DNA of 64,000 bases, from contig JANWWK010000063.1 in assembly GCA_025056175.1 (NCBI GenBank), forward strand, positions 44,510 through 108,509, in the 5' to 3' direction. A program made the position numbers and the translations under genes. The stretch is from Anaerolineales bacterium. Lineage in GTDB: Bacteria > Chloroflexota > Anaerolineae > Anaerolineales > Villigracilaceae. Shown here one piece after another: positions 25,583 through 36,346 of this stretch. Positions within the stretch are counted from its first letter, which is position 1; the number at the start of each line of letters is the position of its first letter. Below the pieces are notes generated by a model. That model ran no database searches. It was given only the letters and a program-made list of their open reading frames with translations, and was not told the DNA's origin.

Positions 25583-27334
25583 TCACTGTCCGGCCAATTG
25601 ACGGCGTACTTCATCCGGCGGGATGCCCATAAGAACAACCAGTTTTTCGACCACTTCTCGAAAAACGGGAGCGGCAATATAAGAGGCCCAATCGGCCGAA
25701 TCGGGTTTCTCGAACCAGACATAGACCATAAAACGCGGGTCATCTACCGGTCCCCAGCCGATGAAAGAGGCGTTGATTTCATTTGGCAGGTAGTAACCAT
25801 CTGGTCCCGGTATCTGGGCTGTGCCGGTTTTTCCGGCAATGCGGTAACCTTCGACCACCGAGGCCATCTTGGCCTCTTCCATTGAGGTTGCCAGAATTTC
25901 GCTGACCAGTCGCGCCGTCTGCGGTGAAATCGGTGTGCCGAGCGTTTGGACGGGGGTGGTGTACTGATGGCCGTTGCTCACCATGCCATACAGAACATGT
26001 GGATACACCATACGTCCCTGGTTTGCCAGCGCCGAGGCGGCAGCCATCATCTGGATGGGGGTCATGGCAACACCCTGTCCAAAAGAGTTGGTGCCTAAAT
26101 CAACGCGATACCAGTCGGCGTCGCCTGGCACTTTCAGGCGTCCGCGCGCCTCATTGGCAAGGTCAATGCCGGTAGGGTGGCCTACCCCAAAGCGGCGCAT
26201 GTACGTATAGAACAACTCCGGCCCCATCTGATCGGCCAGGCGTGTCATACAGATATTCAGCGAGTGGCGTATACAGCCGAGCAGGTCTTGCGGCCCCCAG
26301 GCGCCGCGGTCCCAGTTATACACATACGCACCGCCAATTTCATAAAATCCAACATCGAGATACGAAAAGTTCGGCGCAACTGCACCGGAATCGAGCGCGG
26401 CGGCCAGGGTCAGAACCTTGAAAACGGAGCCGGGTTCATATTGCATCGAAACGGCGCGGTTGAACTCACTGGCGTTTTTGTAAATCTGGTTATACTGCGC
26501 GAAGTTGTTCAAATCCATCTGTGGGGTGGAGGCCATCGCCAAAATTTCGCCTGTGCGCGGGTCCATCACCACAATCGTGCCTGCGTCCGCGCCGGTATCC
26601 TCCAGGCTTTCGCGCAATTGTTCTTCTACCATCGCCTGAATTTCGCGGTCAATTGTCAGAATCAGGTCAGCGCCGCGCGGGGTTGCAGGCAGTTCAGCAG
26701 CGCGGTTGGGGTCTTCTGGTACCCACACCGTCACTGGCACCCCGGCCAGCAGGTTGTTGTACTTCTCTTCCACGCCGAAGTAGCCGCGATTCTCCAGGGT
26801 GACGAACCCCAGTACGTTAGAAGCCAGCGTGCGCTCCGGGTAAGAACGCATGAGATGAGCTTTGAAGTGCAGCCCGGCCAGACTGGGGTCGCCTGCACTG
26901 CGGTATTCTTCGGCCAGACGGTCCTTCAGTGCCATCAGTTCGTGCGCTTTTTCGGAACTGACATAATCAGTGACGACCAGGTATACCAGACCGGCAGGCG
27001 GGTTGAGCAGGTCGTTATATACTTTTTCGTAGTTGAGGCCCAAAACACTGTTCAGTGTCAGCGCAATCGTATGCGGGTTACGCATCTCCGTGAGGCTTAC
27101 GCCGATTTCGTAGACGCTCTGGTTGCCTGCCAGCAGAAAGCCGTCACGGTCGAAGATGCGTCCGCGTTCAGGATAAAGCGTGACGTATTTGCCAGCATAG
27201 CGTTCGGCCTGTTTGAGGAAGGTGGCCGCTTCCGGGCTGGTTTGAATCCGCACCATCTGAAACACCACCAGCAAGGCCAACACGGCAAAAACGACCGCCA
27301 GCGAAAGAGAGCGCACCTGAAATTGACGTTTCAT
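25583..27334 (-). CDS. ftsI: Septal peptidoglycan transpeptidase (FtsI/PBP2-class B PBP)
   Basis: A 583-residue class B penicillin-binding protein that cross-links septal peptidoglycan with FtsW. One N-terminal membrane helix (residues ~9-28) is followed by the dimerisation domain with RGRIFDRDGFLLA. Transpeptidase motifs are complete: SxxK at Ser303-Lys306 (EPGSVFKVLT), SxN at Ser358 (HSLNIC) and KTG at Lys502 (AGKTGTAQ). No PASTA domain is present. It starts 10 bases after ftsL. A 494-codon open frame on the opposite strand is a shadow of this gene. Confidence 0.95.
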   Translation of the reverse strand: MKRQFQVRSLSLAVVFAVLALLVVFQMVRIQTSPEAATFLKQAERYAGKYVTLYPERGRIFDRDGFLLAGNQSVYEIGVSLTEMRNPHTIALTLNSVLGLNYEKVYNDLLNPPAGLVYLVVTDYVSSEKAHELMALKDRLAEEYRSAGDPSLAGLHFKAHLMRSYPERTLASNVLGFVTLENRGYFGVEEKYNNLLAGVPVTVWVPEDPNRAAELPATPRGADLILTIDREIQAMVEEQLRESLEDTGADAGTIVVMDPRTGEILAMASTPQMDLNNFAQYNQIYKNASEFNRAVSMQYEPGSVFKVLTLAAALDSGAVAPNFSYLDVGFYEIGGAYVYNWDRGAWGPQDLLGCIRHSLNICMTRLADQMGPELFYTYMRRFGVGHPTGIDLANEARGRLKVPGDADWYRVDLGTNSFGQGVAMTPIQMMAAASALANQGRMVYPHVLYGMVSNGHQYTTPVQTLGTPISPQTARLVSEILATSMEEAKMASVVEGYRIAGKTGTAQIPGPDGYYLPNEINASFIGWGPVDDPRFMVYVWFEKPDSADWASYIAAPVFREVVEKLVVLMGIPPDEVRRQLAGQ

Positions 27335-27344
27335 GCTACCCTGA

Positions 27345-27899
27345 TTATTCCAGTGGCCTGGAAGCCGACTCCAGCTGACGTCCCAGCCACTCGAAAAGCG
27401 ATTCGTTGTATTCGGGTCGGGCGGTCAGCAGGTCGGTTTCGGCCACAGGTTGAACAAACTGAACGCCCTGCGAGGGGAAATAGCCCGGTACGACGATGTA
27501 TTCGACCTCCTGGCGCTGAACCGGCTCGAAACCCAGCGACCGGGCGCGCTGAGAGAGCGATTGGTGGGAAAGCAGGGCTGCAATTTGGGTTTGTAAATCG
27601 GCGTTATCGCGTTTATTGGCGGCGATTTCGGCCTCCAGGCTCTGAATTTCGCGGCCTGTGATGGCGGTGCGCGCCGTCACATTCAGGTATAACCCGGCCA
27701 CCAGCCCCGTCAGCATGACAAACGCCAAAAAGGCCGCCAGCCATTCATGCTGAAGGCGCAGAGGCATTTCGCGGTGATGGCGCAGGCTGCCGGTCAGTTC
27801 GGCCACGGCCTGATAGGTGTTGGCCGGCAGCTGGGCTTCTTTACGAACCAGCCGCAACGGACGAGCAGAGGGATGAAGTAGACGGTTGAGCAGGGTCAT
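27345..27899 (-). CDS. ftsL: FtsL-like cell division protein
   Basis: A 184-residue bitopic protein: basic cytoplasmic N-terminus (~55 residues), one membrane helix (AAFLAFVMLTGLVAGLYL, about 58-76), then a heptad-like coiled coil (EIQSLEAEIAANKRDNADLQ) and a short C-terminal region. This plan and its place between rsmH and ftsI identify it as FtsL, though sequence conservation in the family is low. It is longer than typical FtsL (about 110-130 residues). ATG overlaps the rsmH stop by 4 bases. Confidence 0.8.
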   Translation of the reverse strand: MTLLNRLLHPSARPLRLVRKEAQLPANTYQAVAELTGSLRHHREMPLRLQHEWLAAFLAFVMLTGLVAGLYLNVTARTAITGREIQSLEAEIAANKRDNADLQTQIAALLSHQSLSQRARSLGFEPVQRQEVEYIVVPGYFPSQGVQFVQPVAETDLLTARPEYNESLFEWLGRQLESASRPLE

Positions 27900-28813
27900 A
27901 ACTTTTCTGCAATTCTCAACTTGGCGCTGCGGGCGCGCGGGTTGGCCTGCACTTCGGCGGGGCCAGCCTGAATGGGTTTGCGGTTAATTTCTCGCAGCCG
28001 GGCGCGATGGACACATGTGCAAACTGGCTGACGCGGCGGACACAGGCAATCGGTGCTTTCGCGGCGAAAAGTTTCTTTGACAATGCGGTCTTCCAGTGAG
28101 TGAAACGCGATGACCGCCAGCCGTCCGCCTGGGCGAAGCAGGTTGATAGCAACTGGCAGGACAGTTTCGACGGCTTCCAACTCGCCGTTGACCACAATCC
28201 GCAAAGCCTGAAACAGGCGCGTAGCCGGGTGAATGCGTTCGGTCTTGCCCAGTGTTTTGAGCGCCAGGTCGGCCAGCTGACCGGTGGTGGCGATAGGACG
28301 GTTCTGCACAATGGCACGGGCGATGCGGCGGGCGCGCCGCTCTTCTCCGTAGCGAAAGAAAATTTCGGCCAGTTCGTCTTCGGGCAGGCTGTTCACCAGG
28401 TCGGCGGCAGAGTGCGGCGCGGCAGGAGAAAAACGCATGTCGAGCGGTGCATCGCGCAGGAAGGAGAAGCCTCGTTCGGGAGTATCCAGCTGCATGGAGG
28501 AGACGCCCAAATCGAGCAGGATGCCGTCCACAGCCTGCCAGCCCAGCCGGACAGCGTGTTCGGTCATTTCGACATACGAAGCCTGCACGATGTGAATTCG
28601 CGTCCCAAAGGCTGCCAGCCGGGCGCGCGCCAGGGTAATAGCCTGCGGGTCGAGGTCGAAGGCCAGCACTTCACCGGTTGGAGCGCTGGCCTCCAACAGC
28701 CCCGCGCTATGCCCGCCCGCCCCTAAAGTGCCATCAATGTAGCGTCCGCCGGGGACAGGCCGCAAAGCGTGTATAATCTCTTCGTAAAGTACAGGTTGGT
28801 GCGGCGCATCCAT
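27896..28813 (-). CDS. rsmH: 16S rRNA (cytosine1402-N4)-methyltransferase
   Basis: A 305-residue SAM-dependent enzyme that methylates C1402 of 16S rRNA. It has the N-terminal HQPVLYEEII, SAM motif YIDGTLGAGGHS, the GILLDLGVSSMQLD segment and the C-terminal VIAFHSLEDRIVKETF. The C-terminus carries CLCPPRQPVCTC, a cysteine-rich stretch common in this family. ATG 28813 lacks a visible SD; it is 26 bases after mraZ. Confidence 0.96.
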   Translation of the reverse strand: MDAPHQPVLYEEIIHALRPVPGGRYIDGTLGAGGHSAGLLEASAPTGEVLAFDLDPQAITLARARLAAFGTRIHIVQASYVEMTEHAVRLGWQAVDGILLDLGVSSMQLDTPERGFSFLRDAPLDMRFSPAAPHSAADLVNSLPEDELAEIFFRYGEERRARRIARAIVQNRPIATTGQLADLALKTLGKTERIHPATRLFQALRIVVNGELEAVETVLPVAINLLRPGGRLAVIAFHSLEDRIVKETFRRESTDCLCPPRQPVCTCVHRARLREINRKPIQAGPAEVQANPRARSAKLRIAEKL

Positions 28814-28839
28814 AGGGTGGCGCGGAAGCGCTCCTGGCG

Positions 28840-29274
28840 TCAGGTTCCCAAATCAAGCGCCTGGAAGCGCGCTGTATTGGCTTCGACATCTTGCAGGGTT
28901 TGCATTTGGGCATCCCACGCTTCAGGCGTGAAGATTTCAAAGTACTCGCCCTGCCCGATGACCATCGCTTCACCATCGAGGCCGAGAAACTGCCGCAGGT
29001 TCTGCGGAACGAGAATGCGTCCGGCTTTGTCCACCTCCACCTGATAGGCAGAGGAAAGGATGAGCCGACGCAGAAGACGCGCGGCAGGGTCAGTGATGCT
29101 CATGGCCTGAATGCGCGCATACACCTGCTGGAAGTAAGCGGACGTCATGACCATCAGATTGCGGTCAAAACCTTGAGAGATGAACGCACCTTCGGCCAAC
29201 GCTTCACGGAACGCCGCCGGAATGGTCAGGCGTCCTTTGTCATCAAGCGTGTGCCGGTACTGGCCCAAGAACAT
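28840..29274 (-). CDS. mraZ: Transcriptional regulator MraZ
   Basis: A 144-residue protein with two AbrB-like repeats, each with the family DxxxR signature: DDKGRLTIPAAFRE near the start and VDKAGRILVPQNLR near residue 70. MraZ forms ring-shaped oligomers, binds repeated GTGG-type sites in front of its own gene and represses the dcw operon. Start MFLGQYRHTLD (ATG 29274) matches the family; ATG 29286 is also in frame, but AAAGGAG touches it directly. Its operator repeats and promoter are visible at 29326-29390. Confidence 0.95.
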   Translation of the reverse strand: MFLGQYRHTLDDKGRLTIPAAFREALAEGAFISQGFDRNLMVMTSAYFQQVYARIQAMSITDPAARLLRRLILSSAYQVEVDKAGRILVPQNLRQFLGLDGEAMVIGQGEYFEIFTPEAWDAQMQTLQDVEANTARFQALDLGT

Positions 29275-29325
29275 ACGTTCTATCATCTCCTTTAATGCGT
29301 GGAACGCCGGACATCCGGCCCGGCG

Positions 29326-29353
29326 CTCCACTTCGTCCCACTTTCTCCCACTT
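29326..29353 (-). promoter_or_regulatory. MraZ operator: three 10-bp tandem repeats
   Basis: On the minus strand three copies of AAGTGG(G/A) occur at exact 10-base spacing (29346-29353, 29336-29343, 29326-29333): AAGTGGGA, AAGTGGGA, AAGTGGAG. Helical-phase GTGG repeats in the mraZ leader are the known MraZ binding pattern. They begin just past the expected transcription start, so binding should block initiation or early elongation. Confidence 0.85.
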
Positions 29354-29361
29354 GCACCCTG

Positions 29362-29390
29362 ATTTTACATCGAATCGGGGCGTATTTCAA
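29362..29390 (-). promoter_or_regulatory. mraZ (dcw) promoter
   Basis: On the minus strand TTGAAA (29385-29390) and TAAAAT (29362-29367) are separated by exactly 17 bases. The start would be near 29355, immediately before the MraZ repeats. This is the best sigma-70-type promoter in the window and would drive the long dcw transcript. Confidence 0.8.
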
Positions 29391-29431
29391 GCACAAATAG
29401 TACTGATTTCCCACTCTGGAATGCGTTTGTT

Positions 29432-30310
29432 ATGCAAATCATGCTCCTGAATTCCCCCGATTGGAAAGATTACGAACTGCTCGATAGCGGCGAAGGCTGG
29501 AAGCTGGAACGCTTTGGTCCTTATCGCTTTGCGCGCCCCGAAGCCCAGGCCACCTGGCGGCGCGGCCTGCCCGAAACAGCCTGGCGCGAGGCACATGCCA
29601 TCTTCCGCCCCACCGGAGAAGAGAGCGGCGGGCATTGGGAAGTTCGGCGCACCTTGCCGGAAAAATGGATTCTGGAATACAAACGCTTGCGCTTTGCGGT
29701 CACCACCACGCCGGGGCGGCATTTGGGGGTCTTCCCCGAAATGGCAGCGCATTGGGATTGGTATATTGAACGCATTCAAGAGGCCAAACGCCCCGTCAGG
29801 GTGTTGAATCTCTTTGGCTATACGGGAATTGCGTCGCTGGCAGCAGCCAGCGCCGGCGCAGCCGTCACACACGTAGATGCGAGCAAAAAATCGGTGGGAT
29901 GGGCGCGCGAAAATCAACATCTCTCCGGCCTGGATGAAAAGCCCATCCGCTGGATTGTGGACGATGCGCTCAAATTTGTTCTGCGCGAGGGGCGGCGCGG
30001 CGCGAAATACGATGCCATTCTGCTCGACCCGCCCAAGTTCGGGCGCGGCCCCAAAGGCGAGGTGTGGGAAGTGTACGAATCGCTTCCGCACCTGCTAGAG
30101 GCCTGCCGCGCCGTGTTGAGCGAACGCCCCCTGTTTCTTTCGCTGACGATGTACGCCGTGCGCGCTTCGGCAATTCACCTGTACCAAACGCTGGAGGAGA
30201 TGATGAGACCGTTTGGCGGCCACACTGAAGCCGGTGAATTGGTAACACGAGAAAAATCGAAAGACCGGCTGCTTTCGCACGCCGTCTATGGACGGTGGAG
30301 CGCTACTTAA
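29432..30310 (+). CDS. Class I SAM-dependent methyltransferase (RlmI-like, COG1092 type)
   Basis: A 292-residue cytoplasmic methyltransferase. SAM motif I is VLNLFGYTGIASLAAASAGA (residues ~122-141) with the acidic VDASKKSVGWARENQ after it, and motif IV is LLDPPKFGRGPKGEVW. The DPPKF motif is typical of 23S rRNA methyltransferases of the RlmI/RlmK type, but the N-terminal PUA domain of RlmI is absent, so the exact substrate is uncertain. It is divergent from mraZ. ATG 29432 and 29441 are both possible; neither has a clear SD. Confidence 0.82.
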   Translation: MQIMLLNSPDWKDYELLDSGEGWKLERFGPYRFARPEAQATWRRGLPETAWREAHAIFRPTGEESGGHWEVRRTLPEKWILEYKRLRFAVTTTPGRHLGVFPEMAAHWDWYIERIQEAKRPVRVLNLFGYTGIASLAAASAGAAVTHVDASKKSVGWARENQHLSGLDEKPIRWIVDDALKFVLREGRRGAKYDAILLDPPKFGRGPKGEVWEVYESLPHLLEACRAVLSERPLFLSLTMYAVRASAIHLYQTLEEMMRPFGGHTEAGELVTREKSKDRLLSHAVYGRWSAT

Positions 30311-30364
30311 TCAACATGCAAAGCGTACACCGCTACGCCAAATTTTCATAATCACGAGGTCAAG

Positions 30365-31402
30365 ATGTCACTGCATGACGAGATTCGGGAACAACCACAA
30401 CGCTTGAAACGACTGCTGGCCGAACAGCGCGAAACCGCGGAGAAGATAGCCGCTCACATCCGTGCGCGCGGCATTCACTACGTTTTTCTGGCGGCGCGTG
30501 GCACATCCGATAACGCCGGGCGCTATGCCAACTACCTGTGGGGGGCGCATAACCGTCTACCGATTGCGCTGGCAACGCCTTCGCTCTTCACGTACTATGC
30601 CCAGCCGCCGCGCCTGGAGGGGGCGCTGGTGTTGGGGGTCTCGCAATCAGGCAAATCTCCCGACATTGTCAGCGTTTTGGAAGAAGGCCGCCGGCAAGGC
30701 TGCCTGACTCTGACCGTCACCAACGCTCCCGATTCCCCACTGGCCCAGGCTGCCGACCTGGTGTTCGATATTCAGGCCGGCCCCGAAAAAGCCGTGGCCG
30801 CCACCAAAACCTATACTGCCGAGTTGATGGCGCTGGCGATGCTTTCGGCGGCTTTGCGAGGCGAAGCCCAGGATTGGCAAGAGCTGGCACGCGTGCCGGA
30901 GTGGATAGAAATCCTGCTGGAGCAGGATTCTGACATCGAGCGCATGGCACAACGCTACCGCTACATGGGGCAGTGTGTGGTGCTGGGGCGCGGTTTCAAC
31001 TACGCTACTGCCTTTGAGTGGGCACTTAAACTCAAGGAGCTGACCTACATCATCGCCGAGCCGTACTCTTCGGCAGACTTTCAGCACGGACCGATTGCTA
31101 TGGTGGAGGGTGGGTTTCCAGTGCTGGCGGTTACGCCACAGGGCAAGGTCTTTGATTCGATGCTGGAAATGCTGGTGCGCCTGCGCGAACGTCAGCACGC
31201 CGAGCTGGTGGTGATTTCGGATGATACGCGTGCGCTCTCTCTGGCACAGTCGGCCATGCGCCTGCCAAATGGAATTCCCGAATGGCTGACCCCCCTGGTT
31301 GCGATTGTGGCCGGACAGTTATTTGCCTGTCACCTGACGCGCGCCAAAGGCTACGATACCGAAACGCCGCGCAGCATCACAAAGGTGACCGAGACGCATT
31401 GA
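30365..31402 (+). CDS. SIS-domain sugar isomerase/deaminase (GlmS isomerase-half-like)
   Basis: A 345-residue protein with two SIS domains and no glutaminase domain. First domain: FLAARGTSDNAGRYANYL and GVSQSGKSPDIV, the phosphosugar-binding Ser/Thr loops; ATKTYTAELMAL follows. Second domain: VLGRGFNYATAFEWALKLKE and EPYSSADFQHGPIAMVEG. The end (PRSITKVTETH) matches GlmS-like proteins, whose Lys near the C-terminus is catalytic. Stand-alone members act as glucosamine-6-phosphate deaminases or fructosamine/amino-sugar isomerases. ATG follows CGAGGT. It converges on the GH4 gene, with which it may share amino-sugar or glucoside catabolism. Confidence 0.85.
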   Translation: MSLHDEIREQPQRLKRLLAEQRETAEKIAAHIRARGIHYVFLAARGTSDNAGRYANYLWGAHNRLPIALATPSLFTYYAQPPRLEGALVLGVSQSGKSPDIVSVLEEGRRQGCLTLTVTNAPDSPLAQAADLVFDIQAGPEKAVAATKTYTAELMALAMLSAALRGEAQDWQELARVPEWIEILLEQDSDIERMAQRYRYMGQCVVLGRGFNYATAFEWALKLKELTYIIAEPYSSADFQHGPIAMVEGGFPVLAVTPQGKVFDSMLEMLVRLRERQHAELVVISDDTRALSLAQSAMRLPNGIPEWLTPLVAIVAGQLFACHLTRAKGYDTETPRSITKVTETH

Positions 31403-31498
31403 ACCTGTTCAACCCAGCCCGGCCGCTTTGTTCGAGGGGTCAGTCTTGTGCCGGCGGACTCACATTTTGCCCGCCTGGTTGGCCGGCTCCTCGGACGT

Positions 31499-32797
31499 TT
31501 ATTGCCAAAACTGTGGCAGGTATTCCCGGTGGGTTTCGAGCAGGTCGTCCAGCACGGTCTGGACTTTATCGCCTTTCGGGCCGAGCGGATGCACCATCAG
31601 CGCCTGATAAGCGGCAGCGCGGTCGCCATGCACAGCAGCCTCGACTGTGAGCAACTCATACGCTTTGACAGCAGCCAACAGGCCGAATTGCGCAGGGGGG
31701 AGCGGCTCGGCAGGCAGCGGCTGAATACCGCTCCTGCGGACGACGGCGGGCATTTCTAACACCCAATCGGCAGGCCAACCCGGCACGGCACCATCATGCT
31801 TCAGGTTGACGATGTGCGTCTCTCCCAAATCGTTGTAATGCGCGTTGAGCAATTGCGTGGCGACAGTGGAATAATAGGCGCCGCCGCGTTTCATCAGGTC
31901 GGCTGGTGGCTCTTTCAGGTTTGGGTCAGCATATTGCGCCAGCAGGCTTTTTTCCACTTCTATCACTTCTTCGGCGCGAGAGGGCGGCCAATGTTGCTGA
32001 GCAGCTATTTTGCGTTCGGTGTAATAAAAGTATTGCAGGTAATAGTTGGGAATCATGCGCGTTATCTCAATCATGCGCGGGTCCCATTCTGGTTCAGGCT
32101 GGGCTTTGAGCTCGGCCAGAAAGCCAGTCAGCACTTGCGGCCAAACGTCTTCCCCATCTACAGTAAAGCCGCGATGCCAGGAGAGATGATTCAGTCCCAG
32201 GGTGTTCAGTTCGGCGCGCGAGAGCTCGATTTTGCGCCCGGTGGCTTTTTCCAGGCCGGCGATGATTTTCATCTTGGCGCCAATCGGCACATTACATACC
32301 CCCACAGCGGGGATTTGAGGGGCATATTTGCTCAATGCCTGCGTTACCAAACCGGCCGGGTTGGTGAAGTTGACCAGCAAGGCGCCCGGTTTGGCAAGTT
32401 TTTGCATCTGATGAGCAATCTCCAGAATGACTGGGATAGTCCGCAAAGCCTTTGCCATCCCGCCCACACCGGTGGTCTCCTGCCCTACCAACCCATGTCG
32501 CCTGCCCAGATATTCATCGCGGCGGCGTGCTTCCATGTGTCCAACCCGCAATTGCGTGGTGACATAGTCAGCACCTTCGATGGCCGCACGCGCATCGGTG
32601 GTGAGTACTACCTTGAAGGGATTGCCTTTGAACGCCACCATGCGTTGGGCAAATCCACCCACAATGTTGAGTCGTGCTGCGTCTATATCTACCAGCCAGA
32701 GTTCATCGAGCGGGAATTGTTCCACCCGTTCCAAAAAGCCGTTGACCAGTTCGGGAGTGTAGGTTGAACCGCCGCCAAATACTGCTACTTTGAGCAT
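31499..32797 (-). CDS. GH4 family 6-phospho-beta-glucosidase
   Basis: A 432-residue NAD- and Mn-dependent glycosidase of family GH4. The NAD-binding start is KVAVFGGGSTYTPEL. Family motifs NFTNPAGLVTQAL and VGVCNVPIG (metal-binding Cys) and LGLNHLSWHRG (metal-binding His) are intact. The sub-type with CNVPIG suits 6-phospho-beta-glucosidases, but no PTS genes are near, so the phosphorylated substrate must be made by kinases elsewhere, or the specificity differs. The frame extends to 32824; ATG 32797 follows AAAGGA. It lies 29 bases after lacI-type regulator and is probably repressed by it. Confidence 0.88.
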   Translation of the reverse strand: MLKVAVFGGGSTYTPELVNGFLERVEQFPLDELWLVDIDAARLNIVGGFAQRMVAFKGNPFKVVLTTDARAAIEGADYVTTQLRVGHMEARRRDEYLGRRHGLVGQETTGVGGMAKALRTIPVILEIAHQMQKLAKPGALLVNFTNPAGLVTQALSKYAPQIPAVGVCNVPIGAKMKIIAGLEKATGRKIELSRAELNTLGLNHLSWHRGFTVDGEDVWPQVLTGFLAELKAQPEPEWDPRMIEITRMIPNYYLQYFYYTERKIAAQQHWPPSRAEEVIEVEKSLLAQYADPNLKEPPADLMKRGGAYYSTVATQLLNAHYNDLGETHIVNLKHDGAVPGWPADWVLEMPAVVRRSGIQPLPAEPLPPAQFGLLAAVKAYELLTVEAAVHGDRAAAYQALMVHPLGPKGDKVQTVLDDLLETHREYLPQFWQ

Positions 32798-32826
32798 AGA
32801 TTTGTCCTTTCGTACTTTTGACAAAA

Positions 32827-33882
32827 TCAGCGCACCACGTCATAAAAAGGTTCGCCGGGGTTTTCATAGGCACAGCCACACGAGCGGCGTAAGACGATTT
32901 CGGTAGGCAGCAGGGTGCAGGCTTCGATGGGGCGTTCTTGAATCAGGTCGAACAAGAGCGCGGCGGCGGTGCTGCCAACCTGGTGGGTGGGCGCGCGCAC
33001 CGTGGTCAGCGGAGGGTTCAGGAACGAAGAGAGGCGGGCATCGTCAAAGCCGACCACCGACACATCTTCGGGAACGCGCAGGCCAGCCTCTTTAAGAGCC
33101 TTGAAGACCCCAATGGCGGCATCATCATCGCCGGTGAAGATGGCATCGAACGGTGGATGTTTGCGAGCAAGGAAACGCTTAAAGGCCGCATACGCTGCCG
33201 TGCGGTTGAATTCGCCGCAGAGTATCAAATCCGATTGAAACGGAATGCCGTGTTCATCGAGCGCATCACGGTAGCCTTGTTCTCGCCAGTACGAATCTTC
33301 CTGCTCGGAAGGACCGCGCATGAAAATAATCGAACGCCGTCCATGCACCTGGATAAGGTGAGAGATGAGTTTGCGCGTGGCGGCTTTGTTTTCCACCGTT
33401 ACGAACGGTATCCGCAAGTGGGGCGGTGCGGTGCGGTGAATGAGGACAACCGGAAATTTTTGCCGTCCCAAATCGGTCAGCTGTTCCTCATTCAGACAAT
33501 CCGAGTAGCTCAACAGGCCGTCGGTGTTGTGCGGCCCGATGGGCAGCGGGCGGTGATGATGGGTTTTGTAATCGTACGTGGCGACCAGTAAGTTGTACTG
33601 GTTTTCACTGACAACCGCTTCGATACCGCTTAAGAGCGGAGCGAAGAAATCGGTGTGCATGTTGTGAATGACCAGACCCACCGTCAGCGTGCGCCGGGTC
33701 GCCAGCTGGCGCGCGGTGGTATGCGGTTTATAGTTCAGGTCAAGCATCACCTGTTGAATTCGCTCGGCAACTTCCTGCGAAACCGGCGCATTGCGATTGA
33801 TGAAGCGGCTGACGGTTGCAACAGAGACCGCTGCATGTCGGGCAACATCGCGGATGGTGACAGAAGATGATTTTCGGGTCAT
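32827..33882 (-). CDS. LacI-family transcriptional regulator
   Basis: A 351-residue repressor. The helix-turn-helix (VTIRDVARHAAVSVATVSRFIN) with hinge helix (KPHTTARQLATRR) occupies the first ~65 residues. The rest is a periplasmic-binding-protein-like sugar domain (TVGLVIHNMHTDFFAPLL to FDAIFTGDDDAAIGVFKAL and VSVVGFDDARLSS). The promoter and a perfect palindromic operator lie right upstream, so it controls itself and the adjoining GH4 gene. The effector is presumably a (phospho-)glucoside. ATG 33882. Confidence 0.93.
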   Translation of the reverse strand: MTRKSSSVTIRDVARHAAVSVATVSRFINRNAPVSQEVAERIQQVMLDLNYKPHTTARQLATRRTLTVGLVIHNMHTDFFAPLLSGIEAVVSENQYNLLVATYDYKTHHHRPLPIGPHNTDGLLSYSDCLNEEQLTDLGRQKFPVVLIHRTAPPHLRIPFVTVENKAATRKLISHLIQVHGRRSIIFMRGPSEQEDSYWREQGYRDALDEHGIPFQSDLILCGEFNRTAAYAAFKRFLARKHPPFDAIFTGDDDAAIGVFKALKEAGLRVPEDVSVVGFDDARLSSFLNPPLTTVRAPTHQVGSTAAALLFDLIQERPIEACTLLPTEIVLRRSCGCAYENPGEPFYDVVR

Positions 33883-33903
33883 GATTGCGCCTGTGGGGAT
33901 TAG

Positions 33904-33917
33904 TGTAACCGGTTACA
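33904..33917. promoter_or_regulatory. LacI-type operator (perfect 14-bp palindrome)
   Basis: TGTAACCGGTTACA is fully symmetric with the CG centre typical of LacI/GalR sites. It overlaps the end of the -10 and the start region of the regulator promoter, so binding should repress the regulator-GH4 pair. Confidence 0.85.
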
Positions 33918-33945
33918 TTAAAGCACAGTTAAAAAGGCAAGTCAA
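33917..33945 (-). promoter_or_regulatory. Promoter of the LacI-GH4 operon
   Basis: On the minus strand TTGACT (33940-33945) and TTTAAT (33917-33922) are 17 bases apart. The start would fall inside or next to the palindrome at 33904-33917. Confidence 0.75.
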
Positions 33946-33969
33946 TAGGCAGGACGCAATTGTAACAAT

Positions 33970-36346
<2,377 letters not shown>

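Noticed and set aside
26177..27661. 494-codon open frame on the plus strand
   Set aside because: It lies opposite ftsI and ftsL, which have all expected motifs and correct gene order. The frame has no domain, no SD, and results from codon bias on the other strand.
28772..28777. TATAAT inside rsmH, antisense to the gene
   Set aside because: No -35 and no open frame or structured RNA follows. It is most likely a chance match in coding sequence.
31796..32767. 323-codon open frame on the plus strand
   Set aside because: It is antisense to the GH4 gene, whose NAD and metal motifs are intact.
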